This document shows positions 1 through 5,934 of a stretch of 5,934 nt of DNA, in pieces; position 1 is the first letter of the stretch, and each line of letters begins with the position of its first letter. Both the position numbers and the translations under genes were made by a program. The stretch spans positions 1-5,934 of the forward strand of contig JAGXRS010000072.1 of the NCBI GenBank assembly GCA_018335615.1, in the 5' to 3' direction. The notes below the pieces were generated by a model that did no database searches, was not told the DNA's origin, and saw only the letters and a list, made by a program, of their open reading frames with translations. This stretch comes from Hydrogenophaga sp. (lineage in GTDB: Bacteria; Pseudomonadota; Gammaproteobacteria; Burkholderiales; Burkholderiaceae_C).

Positions 1-588
1 GGCCTGATCGAGAACGCCAAGGACGTGCTGCTGATGCTGTTCGACGCCGACGCCGAGTACTGCGCCGACACCCTAGAAGACATCTACGACGACCTGGAGA
101 AGGTCAGCTCCAAGGTGCTCTCCAGCGAGGCCAATGACAGCGCGCTGGGCGAGGCGCTCGGCGCCATTGCACGCCACGAAGACATGTCGGGCCGGATCCG
201 CCGCAACGTGATGGACACACGGCGCGCCGTCAGCTTCATGATGCGCAGCCGCCTGCTGAGTGCCGAGCAGTTCGAAGACGCGCGCCAGATCCTGCGCGAC
301 CTGGACTCGCTGGACGGCCACACGGCCTTTCTGTTCGACAAGATCAACTTCCTGATGGACGCCACGGTCGGCTTCATCAACATCAACCAGAACAAGATCA
401 TCAAGATCTTCTCGGTGGCCAGTGTGTCGCTGCTGCCGCCCACGCTGGTGGCCAGCAGCTACGGCATGAACTTCCGGTTCATGCCCGAACTGGACTGGCA
501 GCTGGGTTACCCGTTCGCCATCGGACTGATGATCGTGTCGGCCGTGGTGCCGATGTGGTATTTCCGCAAACGGGGCTGGTTGAGGTAG
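1..588 (+). CDS. corA: CorA-family magnesium/cobalt transport protein, C-terminal part (5' end outside the window)
   Basis: The reading frame is open from base 1 (GLIENAKD...), so the gene begins upstream and only its last 195 codons are present; the GTG at 25 is internal. CorA proteins form homopentameric inner-membrane channels for Mg2+ (also Co2+ and Ni2+), gated by cytosolic divalent-cation sites. The visible part shows the end of the cytosolic helical domain, rich in Asp and Glu. The long stalk helix leads into a first membrane segment (visible residues about 137-153) ending in the signature YGMNF, with GMN at 463-471. The periplasmic MPEL loop follows, then a second membrane segment (about 169-188) and a short basic tail RKRGWLR. 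This matches the C-terminus of E. coli CorA closely. Family members are usually a little over 300 residues, so about 120 residues are missing to the left. The gene is convergent with mtnN. The family call is firm; the transported ion is inferred from the family. Confidence 0.95.
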   Translation, partial: GLIENAKDVLLMLFDADAEYCADTLEDIYDDLEKVSSKVLSSEANDSALGEALGAIARHEDMSGRIRRNVMDTRRAVSFMMRSRLLSAEQFEDARQILRDLDSLDGHTAFLFDKINFLMDATVGFININQNKIIKIFSVASVSLLPPTLVASSYGMNFRFMPELDWQLGYPFAIGLMIVSAVVPMWYFRKRGWLR

Positions 589-619
589 CCCCATCCCGCG
601 CCGCGCGTGCGGTGTGGGG
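589..619. terminator. Possible hairpin between the convergent corA and mtnN genes
   Basis: Directly after the corA stop codon, CCCCA (589-593) can pair with TGGGG (615-619). Between them CCGC (601-604) pairs with GCGG (609-612) around a GCGT loop. The position between two convergent genes fits a transcription terminator serving one or both. No T-run follows the stem on the + strand, so it lacks the second half of a classical intrinsic terminator, and in such GC-rich DNA short stems arise by chance. Confidence 0.3.
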
Positions 620-621
620 CC

Positions 622-645
622 GGCTGCGGCTGCGGCTGCGGCTGC
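622..645. repeat. Hexanucleotide tandem repeat (GGCTGC)4
   Basis: Four perfect copies of GGCTGC lie head to tail in the 66-bp gap between the corA stop and the mtnN stop. They are noncoding on both strands, ending 9 bp before the last codon of mtnN. Short GC-rich microrepeats like this can arise by polymerase slippage. No function is evident, and since the repeat lies downstream of both genes a promoter role is unlikely. Confidence 0.8.
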
Positions 646-654
646 GAAGGCTGA

Positions 655-1416
655 TCAAGTGCTCAACAGCATGTTGAGCACGCCGCTGCTGTAGCGACTG
701 GCCACGTCGCGCAGGAAGCGGGGAAAGTCGACGTGCGCCGCGTCGTCGGCGCGGTCGGAAATGGTGCGCACCACCGCCAGGGGCACACGGAAATCGTGGC
801 AGACCTGGGCAAAGGCCGCACCTTCCATTTCCACCGCCAGCGCCTCGGGCAGTTCGCGCTGCAGGACCCGGCTCTCCTGCGTCGTGGCCACAAAGCGGTC
901 GCCACTGAGCACCAGGCCCTGGTGCAGGCGGGGCGCGCGCAATCCGAAGGCTTGCAGGGTGTCAGCCCCCAGATGCTGCGGCAGCGCGTGCAACATGCGT
1001 TCGCAGGCCCGTGCCAGGGCATCGGTGAGCGCGTCGTCGGTGCTGAAGCGGGAGCGGCCATACCCCGGCACCTCGTGTCGCGGGAACAAGGGTGAGGCGT
1101 CCATGTCGTGCTGGAGCAATGCACGCGCCAGCACCACATCACCCACGTTCACGCCAGCCCCCAGCCCGCCGGCCACACCGGTGAACACGATGCGCTGCAC
1201 CCCGAAGTGCTGGATCAGCAGCGTGGCGGTGGTGGCCGCGGCCACCTTGCCGATGCCGCTGAGCACCGCCACCACCTCCTGCCCGTGCAGGTGCCCCCGC
1301 CAGAAATCCCGGCCCGCCAGCGTCTGCCGCCGCTCGTCGGGCATCAAGGCCAGGACACCGGCCAGTTCATCGTGCAGGGCGGAAACGATCGCGGTGCGGG
1401 GTGCGGCAGCAGTCAT
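655..1416 (-). CDS. mtnN: 5'-methylthioadenosine/S-adenosylhomocysteine nucleosidase (MTAN)
   Basis: A 253-residue cytosolic enzyme that cleaves adenine from methylthioadenosine and S-adenosylhomocysteine. It thereby removes inhibitory by-products of SAM use and feeds methionine salvage and S-ribosylhomocysteine formation. The family landmarks of the PNP/UDP phosphorylase fold appear in order: Glu17 in LHDELAG, aligning with catalytic Glu12 of E. coli MTAN; SGIGKVAAA (53-61); FTGVAGG (78-84); QHDMDASP (102-109); SGDRFV (171-176), whose Phe stacks on adenine; AVEMEGAA (194-201), which binds the ribose; and RTISDRAD (217-224), with Asp221 as the catalytic acid. It is slightly longer than E. coli MTAN (232 aa). 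The ATG at 1416 is the best start: an in-frame TAG lies 27 bp upstream (1444-1446) and the first beta strand starts a few residues in. No good ribosome-binding site precedes it; a GGAGG sits about 30 bp away. It follows trkH copy B on the same strand after 106 bp, so cotranscription is possible but not shown. Confidence 0.93.
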   Translation of the reverse strand: MTAAAPRTAIVSALHDELAGVLALMPDERRQTLAGRDFWRGHLHGQEVVAVLSGIGKVAAATTATLLIQHFGVQRIVFTGVAGGLGAGVNVGDVVLARALLQHDMDASPLFPRHEVPGYGRSRFSTDDALTDALARACERMLHALPQHLGADTLQAFGLRAPRLHQGLVLSGDRFVATTQESRVLQRELPEALAVEMEGAAFAQVCHDFRVPLAVVRTISDRADDAAHVDFPRFLRDVASRYSSGVLNMLLST

Positions 1417-1522
1417 CCGCGCATTGGACCAGAAGGCCAGGGCCTACACCTCCAACAGAAAAGCCCGTGTGGTGCGCGCACCTCAGATCCCGGATGCGCT
1501 CGGTCAGCTGGGCGCGGGCGCG
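1417..1522 (-). other. 106-bp gap between trkH copy B and mtnN, with a 12-bp palindrome
   Basis: This is the only sizeable gap within the run of minus-strand genes. It contains the perfect palindrome GGTGCGCGCACC at 1471-1482. On the minus strand, ACACGGGC and then TTTT follow. The palindrome could fold as a four-base stem with a CGCG loop (a poor terminator), serve as a dimeric regulator site, or be chance in GC-rich sequence. I found no convincing -35/-10 pair for mtnN on the minus strand. Confidence 0.35.
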
Positions 1523-2980
1523 TCACTTTTTCCAGAACCGCGACGTGAACAGCACCAGCACCGTCAGCAGCTCCAGCCGCCCCAGCAGCATGGCAAACGA
1601 CAGCACCCAGATCTGGAACGGATGCAGGCCGCCGAAGTTGCCGGCCGGCCCCACCTCGCCCAGCCCGGGGCCGATGTTGTTCACCGTGGCGACCACGGCC
1701 GTGAAGGCGGTCACAATGTCCATGCCGGTGAAGAGCAGCAGCATGGCCAGCCCGATGGTGGCAGCGCCGTAGATCAGCATGAAGCCCAGCACCGCCGTCA
1801 TCACCGACATGGGCATGACGCCACCGCCCAGCGTCACCGGGTTGACCACGCGCGGGTGGATGATGCGCACCAGCTCGCGCCGCGCCTGCTTCACCAGCAG
1901 GATCATGCGCACCATCTTGATGCCGCCCCCCGTGGAGCCGGCGCACGACACGAAGCAGCCCAGGAACATCAGCAGCACCGGCGCGAACACCGGCCACAGC
2001 GAGTAGTCGGTGGCCGAATAACCGGTGGTGGTGGCCAGCGAGAGCACATGGAAGGCGCTGGCCCGCAGGGCGTCGGGGAAATGGTCGTACACGCCCTGCG
2101 CCGCCAGCAGCACCGCGATCAGCGCGATGGACGCCACCAGCACGGCGAAGTAGGTGCGGATTTCGCGGTCATGCGTGATGGGCTGCAGCGAGCGGCTGCG
2201 CAGCACGATGAAATAGCGCATGAAGCTGATGCCGGCCAGCGACATGAACACCACGGCCACCCATTCGATGGCCGGAGACTCGAAGTAGCCGATGCTGGCG
2301 TCGTGCGACGAGAAGCCACCCAGGCCCATGGTGGTGCACATGTGCATGAAAGCATCGGCCCAGTCCATGCCAGCCCAGCGGTAGGCCAGCAGACAGGCCG
2401 CCGAGAACAGGAAGTACACGCCCCACAGGCCGCGCGCGGTTTCGGCAATGCGCGGGGTGAACTTGGTGTCTTTCATCGGCCCCGGCGTTTCGGCCCTGTA
2501 CAGCTGCACGCCACCCAGCCCCAGCAGCGGCAGCACCGCCACCACCAGCAGCATGATGCCCAGCCCCCCGATGAGCTGCAGGAAGCAGCGCCAGATGTTC
2601 ACCGACACCGGCAGGTCGTCGAGCCCGGTGAGCGCGGTGGCGCCGGTGGCGGTCAGCGCGCTCATGGCCTCGAAGTAGGCCTTGGTCCAGGTGATGTCGG
2701 GCACGGTGTGCATCAGTGGCAGCGCCGAGTAGGCGGGCAGCACCACCCACACCAGGTTGACCAGCAGAAAGCCGTCCTTGGCCATGAGCTCGCGCCGGTA
2801 GCGGTGGGTGGCCAGCAGGAGGCCCAGGCCGCTGGCACTGCTGACGGTGAAACTCACCGCCCAGATCGCGGTGTTCCGGTCGTCCAGAAACCAGGCCCAG
2901 GCCAGTGGCACCAGAAACGCGACGGAAAACGCCAGCAGGATGCGGGAGAAAACCGACAGGACGGGCAACAGGCTGTACAT
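1523..2980 (-). CDS. trkH: TrkH-family potassium uptake protein, copy B (distal)
   Basis: A 485-residue inner-membrane K+ channel or transporter subunit of the SKT superfamily, expected to act as a dimer gated by TrkA. It shows the four membrane-pore-membrane repeats with a filter glycine in each pore loop: LTATGAT (109-115), GLGGFSSHD (219-227), ATTTGYSATD (316-325) and NNIGPGLGE (434-442). The conserved intramembrane gate CAGSTGGGIK (346-355) is intact. The C-terminal GRLE (467-470) carries the arginine that, in Vibrio TrkH, contacts that loop. The length matches typical TrkH (about 483-485 aa). The start ATG (CAT at 2978-2980) lies 9 bp after the stop of trkH copy A. No strong Shine-Dalgarno is visible, so translational coupling is likely. 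It aligns along its whole length with copy A with an offset of 5 residues; by eye about half the residues match. Oddity: A111 in the first pore loop, where copy A has Thr. Confidence 0.95.
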   Translation of the reverse strand: MYSLLPVLSVFSRILLAFSVAFLVPLAWAWFLDDRNTAIWAVSFTVSSASGLGLLLATHRYRRELMAKDGFLLVNLVWVVLPAYSALPLMHTVPDITWTKAYFEAMSALTATGATALTGLDDLPVSVNIWRCFLQLIGGLGIMLLVVAVLPLLGLGGVQLYRAETPGPMKDTKFTPRIAETARGLWGVYFLFSAACLLAYRWAGMDWADAFMHMCTTMGLGGFSSHDASIGYFESPAIEWVAVVFMSLAGISFMRYFIVLRSRSLQPITHDREIRTYFAVLVASIALIAVLLAAQGVYDHFPDALRASAFHVLSLATTTGYSATDYSLWPVFAPVLLMFLGCFVSCAGSTGGGIKMVRMILLVKQARRELVRIIHPRVVNPVTLGGGVMPMSVMTAVLGFMLIYGAATIGLAMLLLFTGMDIVTAFTAVVATVNNIGPGLGEVGPAGNFGGLHPFQIWVLSFAMLLGRLELLTVLVLFTSRFWKK

Positions 2981-2989
2981 AGGTCAATC

Positions 2990-4462
2990 TTATTTGCGCC
3001 AGAACCCGCGGGTGAACAGCACCAGGAAGGACAGCATTTCCAGCCGCCCCATCACCATGGCCAGCGTGCACACCCAGAGCTGGAAATCCGTCAGTCCGGC
3101 GTAGCTGCCAGCCGGTCCGATCTCGTTGAGGCCAGGGCCCATGTTGTTCACGCTGGCCACCACGGCGGTGAACGCGGTGTCAAACGGCATGTCGGTCAGC
3201 AGCAGCACCATGGTCAGGCCGATGAGCGTGGCGCCATAGACCAGCATGAAGCCCAGCACGGCAAAAATGGTGCTGTTCTCCACCGCGCTGCCGCCCAGCG
3301 TGACCGGCTGCACCGCGCGCGGGTGGATGATGCGGCGCATTTCCCGGCGCGCCTGCTTGACCAGGATGACGATGCGCGCCATCTTGATGCCGGCCCCGGT
3401 GGAGCCCGCGCTGGTGGCCACGCCCGACAGCATGATCATGAACAGCGGCGCGAACACCGGCCACAGCGTGTAGTCCACCGTCGAATAACCGGTGGTGGAG
3501 CCGATGGACACCACGTTGAACAGCGCAACTCGCAAGGCTTCGGCCGGGTCGCTCAGGGTACCCTTGAACAGCAGCAGCGCCGCGATGAACACGCTGGAGC
3601 CCACCAGCAGCAGCACGGAGCCGCGCCACTCCACGTCGCGCCAGATGCGCCCGGGCTGGCGTTTGGTCAGCGCCGAGAAGTACAGCGCAAAGTTGCAGCT
3701 GGCGATCAGCATGAAGGCAATGGCGATCCACTCCAGCGTGGGCGACTGGAAATAGCCGAAGCTGCTGTCGTGCGAGGACAGGCCGCCCAGGCTCAGGGTG
3801 GAGAACATGTGGGTGGCGGCATCCAGCGGCGTCATGCCGCCGGCCCAGTAGGCCAGCGCACAGGCCACGGACAGCAGGCAGTACACGCTCCACAGGCCCT
3901 TGGCGGTCTCGGTGATGCGGGGCGTGAGCTTGGCGTCTTTCATGGGGCCGGTGGCCTCGGCGCGAAACAGCTGGCTGCCGCCCACGCCCAGCATCGGCAA
4001 AATTGCCACCGCCAGCACCAGAATGCCCATCCCGCCCAGCCACTGCAGGAAGCAGCGCCAGAGGTTGATGGAGCCGGGCAGCGCATCCAGCCCGGTCAGC
4101 ACGGTGGAGCCGGTCGTGGTCAGCCCCGACATGGCCTCGAAATACGCCCGCGTGAATCCCACGGGGGTGCCGACCTGGTGGAAGTACAGCAGAAAAGGCA
4201 GACAGGCAAACAGCGGCAGCAGCGTCCACGAGAGGCCCACCAGCAGGATGCCGTCGCGGGTCTGCAGCTCCAGCTGGCGGCCCACCTGCCAGACGGCGCT
4301 GCGCATGAGACCCCCGACCAGGAACGTCAGGACAATAGCCGGCGGGTAGGCCGCATGGGCACCGTCCTGCAGGGTCCACGACACCGCCAACGGCACCAGC
4401 ATGGCCAGGGCGAACACCATCACGATCACCCCGAGCACGGGGAAAATGCGCAAGAACGGCAC
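2990..4462 (-). CDS. trkH: TrkH-family potassium uptake protein, copy A (trkA-proximal)
   Basis: A 490-residue paralogue of the neighbouring TrkH and the first pore-subunit gene after trkA. Pore loops: LTTTGST (114-120), SLGGLSSHD (224-232), GSTTGYSTVD (321-330) and NNMGPGLNE (439-447). All four filter glycines are present. The intramembrane gating loop reads AGSTGAGIK (352-360), with Ala357 where copy B and typical TrkH have Gly (codon at 3392-3394). The GRLE motif of the last helix is kept at 472-475. The start is GTG (4460-4462), 8 bp after the trkA stop. No in-frame start lies between that stop and the GTG, and the N-terminus MPFLRIFPVLG matches the beginning of copy B in character. No clear ribosome-binding site is visible, so coupling to trkA translation is inferred. 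The gene looks intact; the Gly-to-Ala change could alter gating but does not suggest a pseudogene. Confidence 0.95.
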   Translation of the reverse strand: MPFLRIFPVLGVIVMVFALAMLVPLAVSWTLQDGAHAAYPPAIVLTFLVGGLMRSAVWQVGRQLELQTRDGILLVGLSWTLLPLFACLPFLLYFHQVGTPVGFTRAYFEAMSGLTTTGSTVLTGLDALPGSINLWRCFLQWLGGMGILVLAVAILPMLGVGGSQLFRAEATGPMKDAKLTPRITETAKGLWSVYCLLSVACALAYWAGGMTPLDAATHMFSTLSLGGLSSHDSSFGYFQSPTLEWIAIAFMLIASCNFALYFSALTKRQPGRIWRDVEWRGSVLLLVGSSVFIAALLLFKGTLSDPAEALRVALFNVVSIGSTTGYSTVDYTLWPVFAPLFMIMLSGVATSAGSTGAGIKMARIVILVKQARREMRRIIHPRAVQPVTLGGSAVENSTIFAVLGFMLVYGATLIGLTMVLLLTDMPFDTAFTAVVASVNNMGPGLNEIGPAGSYAGLTDFQLWVCTLAMVMGRLEMLSFLVLFTRGFWRK

Positions 4463-4470
4463 GGCGGATG

Positions 4471-5862
4471 TCAGCCAAAAAACGTGGCACTGACCTGGAA
4501 CAGCCGCTCCACCTCGCGCACCAGGCGCTTGTTGGGGATGAAGATGATGATGTGGTCGTCGGTCTCGATCACCGTGTCGTGGTGCGGCATCAGCACCTCG
4601 GACTTGCGACCCTCGCCGCGCACGATGGCGCCGATGCGCGTGCCCTTGGGCAGCTTGATCTCCTCCACCTTGCGCCCGACCAGCTTGGAGGTCTTGAGGT
4701 CGCCGCGCGCAATGCCTTCCAGCGCCTCGGCAGCACCCCGGCGCAGGCTGTGCACGGCCGCCACGTCGCCGCGGCGCAGGTGCGTGAGCAGCTCGCCGAT
4801 GACGGTCTGCGCGGGCGAGATGGCGATGTCGATGGTGCTGCCCTGCATCATGTCGGCGTAGGCGCGGCGGTTGATGAGCGCCATCACGCGGCCCGCACCC
4901 AGGCGCTTGGCCAGCATGGACGACATGATGTTGTCCTCGTCGTCGCTGGTGAGCGCCAGGAACAGGTCCATCTGGCCGACGTTTTCTTCCAGCAGCAGGT
5001 CTTCATCCGCACCGTCGCCGTGCAGCACCAGCATGCTCGACGGCAGCTGGCTGGCCAGGTACTCGCAGCGCTTCTTGTCCTGCTCGATGATCTTCACCTC
5101 GCACTGCCCCACCAGGCTGCGCGCCAGCCGCAGGCCGACCTTGCCGCCGCCGGCGATCATGACGCGCTGCACCGGCTTGTCGATGTTGTGGATGGCGCCC
5201 AGCACGTAGCGGATCTTGCGCGTGTCGGCCAGAACAAATACCTCGTCGCCCGCCAGAATACGCGTGGTCTTGGTGGCCTCCATCTCGGTGTCGAGCCGGT
5301 AGAGCGCCACCACGCGCATCTCGGCGTGGGGGAAGCGGTCGCGGAACTCGCCGATGGTGTGGCCCACCAGCGCGCCGCCGTGCGCGGCGCGCATGGCGAT
5401 CAGGCTGGCGCGGCCGTCGGCAAACTCCAGCACCTGCAGCGCCTCGGGGTAGCTGATGAGCTGGTGGATGTAGCGCGTGACCGATTCTTCGGGGCAGATC
5501 ACATGGTCCACCGCGAAACCGTTCTTGCCGAGCAATTCGGCGCCTTCGAGGAATTCAGGCGAGCGCAGCCGGGCGATGGTGCTGGGCACGTTGAAGATGT
5601 CGTGCGCCACCTTGCAGACCACCAGGTTCGACTCGTCGGCCGCGGCGCAGGCGATCACCATGTCGGCGTCCTGCGCACCGGCTTCGCGCAGCACGGAGGG
5701 CTGGATGCCGTTGCCGACCACGCCGCGCAGGTCCAGCCGGTCTTCCAGCAGACGCAGGCGGGCGGGGTCCTGGTCGATGACGGTGATGTCGTTCTGTTCG
5801 GAAACCAGGCTCTCCGCCACGCTCTCGCCCACGCGGCCGGCACCCAGGATGATGATGTTCAT
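4471..5862 (-). CDS. trkA: Trk system potassium uptake regulator TrkA
   Basis: A 463-residue peripheral membrane protein that binds NAD(H) and adenine nucleotides and gates TrkH from the cytosolic face. It has the duplicated RCK architecture of full-length proteobacterial TrkA (E. coli 458 aa). The first Rossmann RCK_N domain (1 to about 125) has GAGRVG at 7-12 and the ribose-binding acid Asp30 in VIDQD. A first RCK_C domain spans about 140-225. The second RCK_N domain (about 232-355) has GGGKVG at 238-243 and Glu260 in IIEQD, plus the family segment HGDGADED (281-288). A second RCK_C domain lies at about 370-455. The start ATG (CAT at 5860-5862) gives the canonical opening MNIIILGAGRVGE. A GGGAG (complement of 5876-5880) lies about 12 bp upstream, a long spacing for a ribosome-binding site. 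The gene leads an apparent operon with the two trkH genes, its expected partners. Confidence 0.97.
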   Translation of the reverse strand: MNIIILGAGRVGESVAESLVSEQNDITVIDQDPARLRLLEDRLDLRGVVGNGIQPSVLREAGAQDADMVIACAAADESNLVVCKVAHDIFNVPSTIARLRSPEFLEGAELLGKNGFAVDHVICPEESVTRYIHQLISYPEALQVLEFADGRASLIAMRAAHGGALVGHTIGEFRDRFPHAEMRVVALYRLDTEMEATKTTRILAGDEVFVLADTRKIRYVLGAIHNIDKPVQRVMIAGGGKVGLRLARSLVGQCEVKIIEQDKKRCEYLASQLPSSMLVLHGDGADEDLLLEENVGQMDLFLALTSDDEDNIMSSMLAKRLGAGRVMALINRRAYADMMQGSTIDIAISPAQTVIGELLTHLRRGDVAAVHSLRRGAAEALEGIARGDLKTSKLVGRKVEEIKLPKGTRIGAIVRGEGRKSEVLMPHHDTVIETDDHIIIFIPNKRLVREVERLFQVSATFFG

Positions 5863-5864
5863 AA

Positions 5865-5880
5865 CGGGATGTTACTCCCG
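5865..5880 (-). promoter_or_regulatory. Small hairpin over the likely trkA ribosome-binding site
   Basis: On the minus strand, CGGGA, the loop GTAACA and TCCCG form a perfect 5-bp stem ending 2 bp before the trkA ATG. The left arm includes GGGAG, the only Shine-Dalgarno-like run upstream of trkA, so pairing would hide it. The stem is short and could be chance in GC-rich DNA; a regulatory role is inference only. Confidence 0.25.
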
Positions 5881-5884
5881 GCTC

Positions 5885-5934
5885 CCGCCTGCACCGCCTG
5901 CGGCGTCACCCCCCCAAGGGGGCGGCACTGGCGG
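5885..5934. repeat. Possible dispersed intergenic repeat, cut by the window edge
   Basis: This stretch is dense in small repeats. CCGCCTGC occurs twice (5885-5892 and 5894-5901), CGCC-TGC-GGCG can fold (5895-5905), and CCCCC-AA-GGGGG (5911-5922) is followed by CGGCACTGGCGG up to the end. From memory, runs of the form CCCCCAAGGGGGCGGCACTGG recur many times between genes in Acidovorax and relatives. I could not check this. It is not coding for any protein I recognise. Confidence 0.4.

Larger units (their letters stand above)
1523..5862 (-). other. Putative trkA-trkH-trkH operon
   Basis: Three minus-strand genes follow each other with gaps of 8 bp (trkA to trkH copy A) and 9 bp (copy A to copy B), too short for promoters or terminators. 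Together they encode a complete Trk K+ uptake system: the cytosolic RCK gate TrkA plus two membrane pore subunits. The promoter must lie upstream of trkA. The 72 bp visible there show no convincing -35/-10 pair, so it may lie beyond the window or be driven from a further upstream gene. In many betaproteobacteria trkA follows ntrY-ntrX; that is general knowledge and cannot be seen here. Confidence 0.85.

Noticed and set aside
73..594. Antisense open frame of 173 codons over corA.
   Set aside because: Shadow of the CorA coding region, which carries the GMN and MPEL motifs. The antisense product is His/Val/Asp-rich and resembles no family.
1417..1522. An intrinsic terminator closing the trk operon in the gap before mtnN.
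   Set aside because: The only stem (GGTG-CGCG-CACC) is very short, and the nearest T-run is four bases long and about 8 bp away, so it does not meet the usual pattern.
1523..2980. Possibility that one of the trkH genes is a pseudogene after duplication.
   Set aside because: Both frames are full length, with all four pore loops, filter glycines and C-terminal GRLE motif intact and no frameshift or internal stop.
2169..3071. Out-of-frame minus-strand frame of 300 codons across trkH copy B and the end of copy A (and a similar one of 436 codons at 3180-4490).
   Set aside because: Ala/Gly/Arg/His-rich translations typical of frame-shifted GC-rich DNA, overlapping intact TrkH proteins; no motifs.
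761..4861. A 1366-codon open frame on the + strand, His/Gln/Gly/Arg-rich, antisense to mtnN, both trkH genes and the end of trkA.
   Set aside because: It is in codon register with both trkH genes (1523 and 2990 are in the same phase as 761), so its stops could only come from TTA, CTA or TCA codons in trkH, which are rare in GC-rich genomes and absent here. The translation is low-complexity with no recognisable domain, while the opposite strand encodes clear conserved proteins.
5869..5874. TAACAT on the minus strand as a -10 box for trkA.
   Set aside because: It matches the TATAAT consensus at only four positions, lies about 6-12 bp from the start codon, has no -35 partner, and falls within the loop of the small hairpin.

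Overview
The window reads as ordinary chromosomal DNA from a GC-rich bacterium, most likely a betaproteobacterium of the Comamonadaceae (Acidovorax-like). This rests on the strong G/C bias at third codon positions, the style of the proteins, and a C5-AA-G5-type intergenic motif at the right edge that I associate from memory with that family. No database search was possible, so the taxon is an inference.

Layout from left to right: the 3' part of a corA magnesium/cobalt channel gene on the + strand (1-588); a 66-bp convergent gap holding a hairpin and a (GGCTGC)4 microrepeat; a complete 5'-methylthioadenosine/S-adenosylhomocysteine nucleosidase gene (mtnN/pfs) on the - strand (655-1416); a 106-bp gap; two complete, tandem, paralogous trkH genes on the - strand (1523-2980 and 2990-4462); trkA on the - strand (4471-5862); and 72 bp of leader or intergenic DNA.

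trkA, trkH copy A and trkH copy B are separated by only 8 and 9 bp and should form one transcription unit read right to left. TrkA is the cytosolic nucleotide-binding RCK regulator that gates the TrkH membrane channel, so the unit encodes a Trk low-affinity potassium uptake system with one regulator and two different pore subunits. mtnN may be the distal gene of the same transcript or may have its own promoter. With corA next door, the neighbourhood is mostly cation transport, although corA is transcribed toward this unit and is not part of it.

No mobile element, CRISPR array, RNA gene or defence-type system is visible. The most interesting point is the duplicated trkH pair. The copies have diverged at pore-loop positions, and the promoter-proximal copy has a Gly-to-Ala change inside the conserved intramembrane gating loop. 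A 1366-codon open frame antisense to these genes is explained as a compositional artefact and is rejected as a gene.
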